Shown here piece after piece: positions 24,219-29,739 of a DNA stretch of 29,739 nt (positions are counted from its first letter, which is position 1; the number at the start of each line of letters is the position of its first letter). The DNA comes from JAEZDR01 sp039811185 (GTDB taxonomy: Bacteria; Bacteroidota; Bacteroidia; Chitinophagales; Chitinophagaceae): the NCBI GenBank assembly GCA_039811185.1, contig JBDHYF010000018.1:1-29739 (forward strand), in the 5' to 3' direction. A program made the translations under genes and the position numbers. The notes under the pieces are model-generated. The model worked only from the letters and a program-made list of their open reading frames with translations, had not been told where the DNA came from and made no database searches.

Positions 24219-24246
24219 AGCAGGTAATAAAAAGCCTGCTTTTTTT
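24219..24246 (+). terminator. Terminator of the TonB receptor gene
   Basis: AGCAGG (24219-24224) pairs with CCTGCT (24235-24240) around an A-rich loop, followed by six T. Confidence 0.85.
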
Positions 24247-24432
24247 ATGGGGCTGTGGCCGTTCAGTCCATTGCTCAGCTTTTGCAATCCGGCTGTCCAT
24301 TCCAAATCCGCCGCAGGGCTTGCGCTGCAAAGCCTTCAGCGGGTTTTCCATTTCCATCCGGCAGCCCATCGGCAGCGGGTTCATTGTTGCGACAAGATCA
24401 GCGCCAACACCTGAAGGTAGCCCTTCATTTAA
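24247..24432. repeat. GC-rich intergenic element, probably a dispersed repeat
   Basis: The 304-base gap between the receptor and the PKD gene contains, after the terminator, about 185 bases of GC-rich sequence unlike its flanks. It includes an imperfect hairpin near 24312-24335 (AGGGCTTGCGC and the matching GCAAAGCCT) and the 13-mer GCAGCCCATCGGC (24361-24373), the inverse of one beside ssrA. Short open frames cross it on both strands but none has a plausible start context or protein character. It most likely is a mobile or palindromic non-coding repeat. Confidence 0.5.
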
Positions 24433-24465
24433 CGCCTGGGGTTTTTTGCCCCTCATGAAATTTAA

Positions 24466-24496
24466 TTTGTTAAATCAAAGTTAACCATTACGTTTG
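24466..24496 (+). promoter_or_regulatory. Promoter of the PKD-repeat/T9SS gene
   Basis: TTTG (24466-24469), a 19-base spacer, and TACGTTTG (24489-24496) match the Bacteroidota -33/-7 consensus exactly. The -7 box ends 18 bases before ATG 24515. This is the best promoter match seen in the window. Confidence 0.7.
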
Positions 24497-24514
24497 GTTC
24501 CTAAATTACCCTCC

Positions 24515-27500
24515 ATGAAAGCGCTGCTATTCCAAAACTACCGCAACCTTCTAATCGGACTTTTACTGACCGTTTCTTCAAATTTTTCTGCAACCGGACA
24601 AATTATTTTAGAGCCAGAAGACCCCGGTGACTTTCCTTCGGTCCCGATAACCGGGCCCGGAACGGCGTGCATAGGAAAGGTATCGAATTATACTTGTATG
24701 GTGGTGTCCAGGAAGAGGATTAAATATCAGTGGAATGTTAGCAATGGTGCAGTTTTGAGCACAAACTACAATACCGCAACGGTAATTTGGAATTCCCCGG
24801 GGGTTGGAAGAATTAGCTGCATTGTAAACGGTATAGATACCTTCCATTATGATGTGGTTATTAAGCCTTTTCCATCTCCTAAAATTACGGCTGTTCACCG
24901 GGTGGGCTGCTATTTTTTAGATATAAATGGACGACTTTTGGAAGACTCATTAATGAATCCCGATGGCGCGTGTGTATTAAGCTGTGAAAATGATTATGCA
25001 ACCTACAAAGCGCACGGAGATTCGGGCAGCGTTTTTCAGTGGAGTGTTGGTGGCGGTACAATTGTAAGTCAAACCGGAGCCACCTGCACAGTACTTTGGA
25101 GCGACAAACCAGGTACCTATATTAAGGCCGTTGAGACATCGTTGGAAGGCTGCTCCGGATCGGACTCCTTGTGTATCCAGTTGATAAAAAAGCCATCAGC
25201 ATTATTTGAAGTGCTTGGTTTTGATAAAGACGCGCCTGTTGAGTTATGCCTAAATTCCAACGTTGTTTTTAACGATCTTTCCAGCGGTGCGCCATCGCCA
25301 ATTATAAACTGGCATTGGGATTTCGGAGACGGAACCACCTATAGTTCAAGTACAAAAATAAATCCTGAGCATACCTTTAAAAAGGCTGGAGACTTCATGG
25401 TTGTGCTTACCGTTACAAACGGGTGTGGCTGTTCTTCTCAGTTTGAGCGGAACGTCAGAGTTAATGCTGAGCAAATTGTAAGCATAGAATGTCCGGCGGT
25501 TGTCTGCGAAAATCAAACTGTCAAGTACACCCTTAACGATCCTTCCGTTAATTGTGAATTACTAGAATGGTATCCGGTTGGCGGAAACATCGCAAACATC
25601 GGAGACAACAGTGTGTACGTTCGATGGGACAATGTAGATGAAAATGGCTATGGGTATTTAACTGCCGAGGCTATGGGTTGTGCAGGATACTGTTCCGGAA
25701 AAACTACCGTTAAGGTTCCTGTAATTGCTTCGAGGGGAACCATTCAGGGCGCCACGGTTTTATGTGAAGGAGAGCAATTTATTTATCGACTTCCCGCTTG
25801 GCCGGGGACATTTTATGATTGGGTTCTGAGTGATACCGTGAACGCAAAGATTTCGCATACAGACAATCCGAATGAAATAGTGGTTACCACCTTGTCGCCG
25901 TCAAATCTAAAGCTTCAATGTCGTTATTGGAACGAGCTGATTGAGTGCGAAGGGTCGGCATCCTTCGAAATAGAGGTGCGGGCTATACCTCTTATTTCCG
26001 GCAGCCGGTTGTTATGCACCGGCAGCACGCCTTCTTTTTCATTGAGCGGCGCAATAGGAAATTGGATATGGAAATTAACCCGGCCGAACGGTACAACAAT
26101 AACCGGAGGCAATAACGCATTTAACTACTCACCCGGAACATTGTACACGAAAGGCACTTACTACTTAGAAATAATCACCGACGGTTGTGCTGCTCCTGTT
26201 TTTGCTTTTGAAATTGTGGACAAACCCACATCTCCCGGTGCAATTATTGGTGAAAGCATGGTCTGTTTAAACAGTCCTTATAATTATACTGTGCAGCACG
26301 CACCTGATGCTTCTTCATTAAGGTGGTTGGTTCAGTCCAATGGCAACGCAACCATCAGTCCTTCCGGATCACCGGCGATTGCGAAGTTTTTAAATGATGA
26401 TGAGTACACGATCCGGTCGTGGAACACTTATATTACCGAGAAAGGATTTTGCAATTCTGATACTGTTTCCTATCCCGTTACCACAGGTTTTCCAAAGCCT
26501 GTCATCTTCGGCGATTCCCTATCCTGCACCAACAGTTTCGAGAGGTATTATGTAAACAAACCGGATGGGGAAACCTATGAATGGAAAATATTTTCTGATG
26601 TTTTCGGTAGCATTGCCGAAGGAAATAATACAGATTCGGTTCGGGTGCTCTGGAATAATATAAGGACAAATGCCTTGCTCACAGTTAAAGTAAGCAAATG
26701 CGGATTAACGCGGGCCGACAGCATGGTGGTCACACTGAACAATTTTCCTACCGCTGTTCTTATTGCTCCAGACACTATATGTAGCGGAGCGCCGCTCCAT
26801 ATAGCGAATACCATCCCAACCGGTACCAGTGCTACATGGAACTTCGGTGATGGGATTGTAGTAAATTATGTAAACAACCCTGCTGTTTCCCATATCTACA
26901 GGACAAACATCGACTCTTCGATCAAGTATCAGCTTAAAGTTACTTATAAAGACCAGTGTAATGAGGATGTTACTTTAACTCATCCCGTGGTGATAAAGCC
27001 ATCGCCCAAAGTCTCAATCTCTCCCTCACCTAACGTTATTTCCTGCAACACTACGTTTAATCACCCCTTAACTGCAGTATTACAGCACGGCATGGAGCCA
27101 ACAGTACAATTCATTTGGAATACGCCTTCGGGTACTTCCTCCTGTACGGGCCAGCCTCCCGCATGTTCTACCTATAACGCTACCTCATTTGGCAACTACT
27201 CTGTTACAGCCATCGGGCTAAACGGTTGTACAAACGTTTCTAATCGGGTTACCATCTCCAAAGAATGCAGCGACACCTCCGGCGGACAACCCGATTCCTG
27301 TGTGGTGTCGCCAATGCCTGTTGTGTCCATCGCTTCTCAAAGCGGCAGTTGCGGAAATATTCTTCTCTCAGGCGCTTACTCAAGCGGAGGGTTTAGCCCT
27401 CAGTGGAGTTCGACGCCCTGGATTGTAAACCTAAGCTCAAACCCGGGGGTGGAATTTCTTGGTAAAGTAGACGAAGCGAAGGCTTATGATTTTAAGTACA

Positions 27501-29710
27501 GCGCAAGCTTTAACGGAACTACTGCCGTATCCGGAGCACCCTGCGTAAAAACCCTTTCCGATTTTGCGAGTGTTGCAGTGCCGGTTATGCCTGAATTATT
27601 GTATGCTGTGGGCTGCGGCACCGGTAATTATAGCGTGGATTTAATGGCTCATCCCACCAGTTATGGTACGGTTGGAATTACCGGCTATAGTTTTTATGTA
27701 AATGGAAGCTATTATCAGAGTTTGGTGTATCCAAATTACCAAATTAATTTACCCTTGGCGCCGGGCAGTCATTCTATTAAGTTAGTAGTGCGTTATACTT
27801 ATAACGGTTCCGCAGATTCTTGTGCAGTGGTGAAAACTATATCGCTGCCTGGTTTGCCAGTAGCAGGCTTTTATATGGACAAACAAGGACTTTGCGAGGG
27901 TCAGCCGGTGAAATTTTACAATACAAGTACCGGCTACGCCTCGGTGCTATGGAGTTTTGGCGATATTTCAGAAAACACACAGCCTAATCCTGTACGAACC
28001 TATTCGGGCAGAGGAACCAAAGAGGTCACCCTCATACTGAAGGACAGCTTCAAATGTGCTTACAGTGTTTCACAGACGCTTCTGATAACTGAAAACAAGC
28101 TGGGGGGCAGTATGAATCCCACCGGCCCCTTTAGTTTGTGCCCCGGAGATAGTCTCCACCTTACATTTTTTCCTTATCCAGGATCAGCAACACCTACGCA
28201 ATTTCACTGGAAATCGAACCATTCTAATGTAGCACAAACTACTGTTGACCATTTTACAGTTCGCAGCACGGGGAATTACTGGGTAACAGTAAAAGATAGC
28301 AGTCAATGTGAGAGAGATATCCTACAAAATAAGGCTCATGTAGAACTAAAGCCCCTTCCTTCTCCTTACATAAGCGGAAAATTGCGCTATTGCGAAGGCC
28401 AAAAGATTATTCTTTCCGGCAATAAAGATTTAGGAATTACTTTTCAGTGGTTTTTAAATGGGAACCAGCTCTCTCAAAATGAACAACAATTGGTGCTTGA
28501 AGGTCTGGCGGCAGGCACCTACCATCTTCAACTGCTGCTTGCCGACTCCTCGGGATTATGTACCGCTTTATCCGACAGTTTTCCGTTAGCCATCTTGCCA
28601 AATCCCGCTAAGCCGTTGATTACGCCCACCATCATTGACTGCAGCGACTACCAGGTTCAGTTGCAGGCCGACGTTCCCGGTATTCCTGGAAATTATGCAT
28701 GGAGTAATGGCGAAGCAGGCAACGCCATTATAATCCGCGATGGCGGCCCTTATAAGGTATGGTTTACAAGCAATGATGGCTGCCAGAGCAGCGAGGAAAT
28801 CAATATTATACCGAAAAACCCTGAAAGTTATTTGTGGATATTTCCAACCGGATGTATCGATCATTGTCCCAGAAACCTCGAAACTCCTATACATTTACCG
28901 GGTCCGATTGTTCCTTTCGATTATTGGGACTGGCAGAAGAACAGCAGCATTGTAAGTTCCGGCACTCATAGTGTGGTTGATCCGCTGGAAATACTTGGTG
29001 TTCAATACGGTACTTATAATCTGTCATTGGGAAACGGCTGTTCTGTAAAAAGTAAGAACCTGTATTATTCACCAGCCTGCTACAGAACAGAATGCGAGTT
29101 TAGAGTAGATATGAGATTTATAGACTGTGGAGAAGATAACCGGACTCCATTGTACGAATTCTATATCGATAATCCAACAAGCGCTTCGGTTATCTATCAG
29201 ATTGTTCCTTTAGTACCGGGTGGCAGCGCCACAACTTTCGGAGGAACGGTGGGCTATGGCAACACTACGGTTCCAATTATCTGGCAGCCAACCCAACACC
29301 CACAAAGCCCGGTAAAATTTGTGGTTTACTTCTGGCTCGCTGATAATGAGAAGCCATGTTATTTTATTTTAGAAAGCGATTTTCCGTGTGAAGGCGATTG
29401 GAGGCAATCGTTTGTTGCAGCCCCGCTTGTGAAAACCGATGCCAGTTCGGGTGCAGCAGCATTAAAAGTTTTCCCTAATCCGGCTGCTCAATCGGTTCAA
29501 TTGTCGTACAGTTTGCAACAACAACTTTACAACAGTGTTTCTTTTGAAATTTTTGATTTAAGCGGAAAGGCAGTAAAACGAATAAATACGATAGAGGTTA
29601 GAGGGATGTTACACCTTCCGGTTTCCGACCTCGCCAACGGCACTTATTTTATCCACTTATCGCAAAACGGAAAAACGGTGGCAAAGGAAAAGCTGGTGGT
29701 GAGCCGGTGA
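24515..29710 (+). CDS. Large secreted PKD-like repeat protein with T9SS C-terminal sorting domain
   Basis: The 1731-residue protein starts at ATG 24515; the frame extends to TTG 24494 but that overlaps the promoter. A signal peptide (ending near NFSATGQ) precedes a long row of Ig/PKD-like domains of about 80-90 residues. Many begin with the pattern I-x-G-x-x-x-x-C-x-G or a variant (for instance TIQGATVLCEGEQFIYRL and AIIGESMVCLNSPYNYTV). True PKD motifs are seen at about 265 (HWDFGDGT), 774 (TWNFGDG) and 1145 (LWSFGDISEN). Residues from about 1650 form a type A T9SS sorting domain (LKVFPNPAAQSVQLS, FEIFDLSGKAVKR, DLANGTYFIHLSQNGK). It should be exported by T9SS and held on the surface or released, as an adhesin or matrix protein. 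No enzyme domain is seen. A following ATG at 29732 may begin the next gene, cut by the window end. Confidence 0.93.
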   Translation: MKALLFQNYRNLLIGLLLTVSSNFSATGQIILEPEDPGDFPSVPITGPGTACIGKVSNYTCMVVSRKRIKYQWNVSNGAVLSTNYNTATVIWNSPGVGRISCIVNGIDTFHYDVVIKPFPSPKITAVHRVGCYFLDINGRLLEDSLMNPDGACVLSCENDYATYKAHGDSGSVFQWSVGGGTIVSQTGATCTVLWSDKPGTYIKAVETSLEGCSGSDSLCIQLIKKPSALFEVLGFDKDAPVELCLNSNVVFNDLSSGAPSPIINWHWDFGDGTTYSSSTKINPEHTFKKAGDFMVVLTVTNGCGCSSQFERNVRVNAEQIVSIECPAVVCENQTVKYTLNDPSVNCELLEWYPVGGNIANIGDNSVYVRWDNVDENGYGYLTAEAMGCAGYCSGKTTVKVPVIASRGTIQGATVLCEGEQFIYRLPAWPGTFYDWVLSDTVNAKISHTDNPNEIVVTTLSPSNLKLQCRYWNELIECEGSASFEIEVRAIPLISGSRLLCTGSTPSFSLSGAIGNWIWKLTRPNGTTITGGNNAFNYSPGTLYTKGTYYLEIITDGCAAPVFAFEIVDKPTSPGAIIGESMVCLNSPYNYTVQHAPDASSLRWLVQSNGNATISPSGSPAIAKFLNDDEYTIRSWNTYITEKGFCNSDTVSYPVTTGFPKPVIFGDSLSCTNSFERYYVNKPDGETYEWKIFSDVFGSIAEGNNTDSVRVLWNNIRTNALLTVKVSKCGLTRADSMVVTLNNFPTAVLIAPDTICSGAPLHIANTIPTGTSATWNFGDGIVVNYVNNPAVSHIYRTNIDSSIKYQLKVTYKDQCNEDVTLTHPVVIKPSPKVSISPSPNVISCNTTFNHPLTAVLQHGMEPTVQFIWNTPSGTSSCTGQPPACSTYNATSFGNYSVTAIGLNGCTNVSNRVTISKECSDTSGGQPDSCVVSPMPVVSIASQSGSCGNILLSGAYSSGGFSPQWSSTPWIVNLSSNPGVEFLGKVDEAKAYDFKYSASFNGTTAVSGAPCVKTLSDFASVAVPVMPELLYAVGCGTGNYSVDLMAHPTSYGTVGITGYSFYVNGSYYQSLVYPNYQINLPLAPGSHSIKLVVRYTYNGSADSCAVVKTISLPGLPVAGFYMDKQGLCEGQPVKFYNTSTGYASVLWSFGDISENTQPNPVRTYSGRGTKEVTLILKDSFKCAYSVSQTLLITENKLGGSMNPTGPFSLCPGDSLHLTFFPYPGSATPTQFHWKSNHSNVAQTTVDHFTVRSTGNYWVTVKDSSQCERDILQNKAHVELKPLPSPYISGKLRYCEGQKIILSGNKDLGITFQWFLNGNQLSQNEQQLVLEGLAAGTYHLQLLLADSSGLCTALSDSFPLAILPNPAKPLITPTIIDCSDYQVQLQADVPGIPGNYAWSNGEAGNAIIIRDGGPYKVWFTSNDGCQSSEEINIIPKNPESYLWIFPTGCIDHCPRNLETPIHLPGPIVPFDYWDWQKNSSIVSSGTHSVVDPLEILGVQYGTYNLSLGNGCSVKSKNLYYSPACYRTECEFRVDMRFIDCGEDNRTPLYEFYIDNPTSASVIYQIVPLVPGGSATTFGGTVGYGNTTVPIIWQPTQHPQSPVKFVVYFWLADNEKPCYFILESDFPCEGDWRQSFVAAPLVKTDASSGAAALKVFPNPAAQSVQLSYSLQQQLYNSVSFEIFDLSGKAVKRINTIEVRGMLHLPVSDLANGTYFIHLSQNGKTVAKEKLVVSR

Positions 29711-29739
29711 TTGTATTAAACATAAATACCGATGAAAAT

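Noticed and set aside
24431..24455. Hairpin GGGG/CCCC around a T-rich loop before the PKD gene as a terminator
   Set aside because: The stem is short and no T tract follows it on either strand.
24193..24458. Short open frames over the GC-rich intergenic element
   Set aside because: Overlapping frames on both strands inside a structured repeat, one starting beyond the gene end; no support for a real protein.

Overview
The window reads as a chromosome segment of a Bacteroidota bacterium, probably from the Chitinophagales/Sphingobacteriia side. The evidence is a protein with a type IX secretion (T9SS) C-terminal sorting domain, a TonB-dependent receptor with a carboxypeptidase-like N-terminal domain, PorT-like outer membrane barrels, a Bacteroidota-style tmRNA tag ending YAMAA, and promoter-like TAnnTTTG boxes. 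The genus cannot be fixed from sequence alone.

Region 1 (1-3953) is an AT-rich polymorphic-toxin array on the + strand. It holds the C-terminus of an RHS protein entering from the left edge, a lipoprotein that overlaps it, a second orphan RHS core with a different toxin tip, a membrane protein (probable immunity), a third tip that lacks any RHS core, and two tandem paralogous membrane proteins (probable immunity). A 358-bp direct repeat (1-358 and 1567-1924, three mismatches seen) is the shared RHS core. The tips differ immediately after it, the layout expected for cassette exchange by recombination. A hairpin terminator at 3989-4018 closes the array.

Region 2 (3954-6615) holds a hairpin-bearing intergenic element, the tmRNA gene ssrA on the minus strand with its terminator and promoter, two small conserved proteins (the second in the DUF4268 family), and a HEPN-domain protein overlapping a small partner of unknown family.

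Region 3 (6695-10959, minus strand) holds DNA primase (dnaG) preceded by a FUSC/YccS-like inner membrane protein.

Region 4 (11053-16851, + strand) is a close-packed run: FAD-binding 2-hydroxyacid oxidase-like protein, outer membrane barrel, sodium:solute symporter, O-methyltransferase, secreted glucosaminidase with LysM repeats, and hypoxanthine phosphoribosyltransferase. The first three could import and oxidise one organic acid, but this is inferred from order only.

Region 5 (16954-21124) holds a PorT-like barrel whose signal peptide is split by an 8-T run, Lon protease with a strong terminator, a DUF4442 hotdog-like protein and a small exported protein of unknown function.

Region 6 (21189-24210) pairs a small Cys/His-rich HYC_CC_PP protein with a TonB-dependent receptor carrying an N-terminal heavy-metal-associated domain, a likely metal (copper-type) outer membrane system. 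A GC-rich intergenic element follows. The window ends with a 1731-residue secreted PKD-like repeat protein bearing a T9SS sorting domain and preceded by the best promoter match in the window. A possible next start codon lies at 29732.
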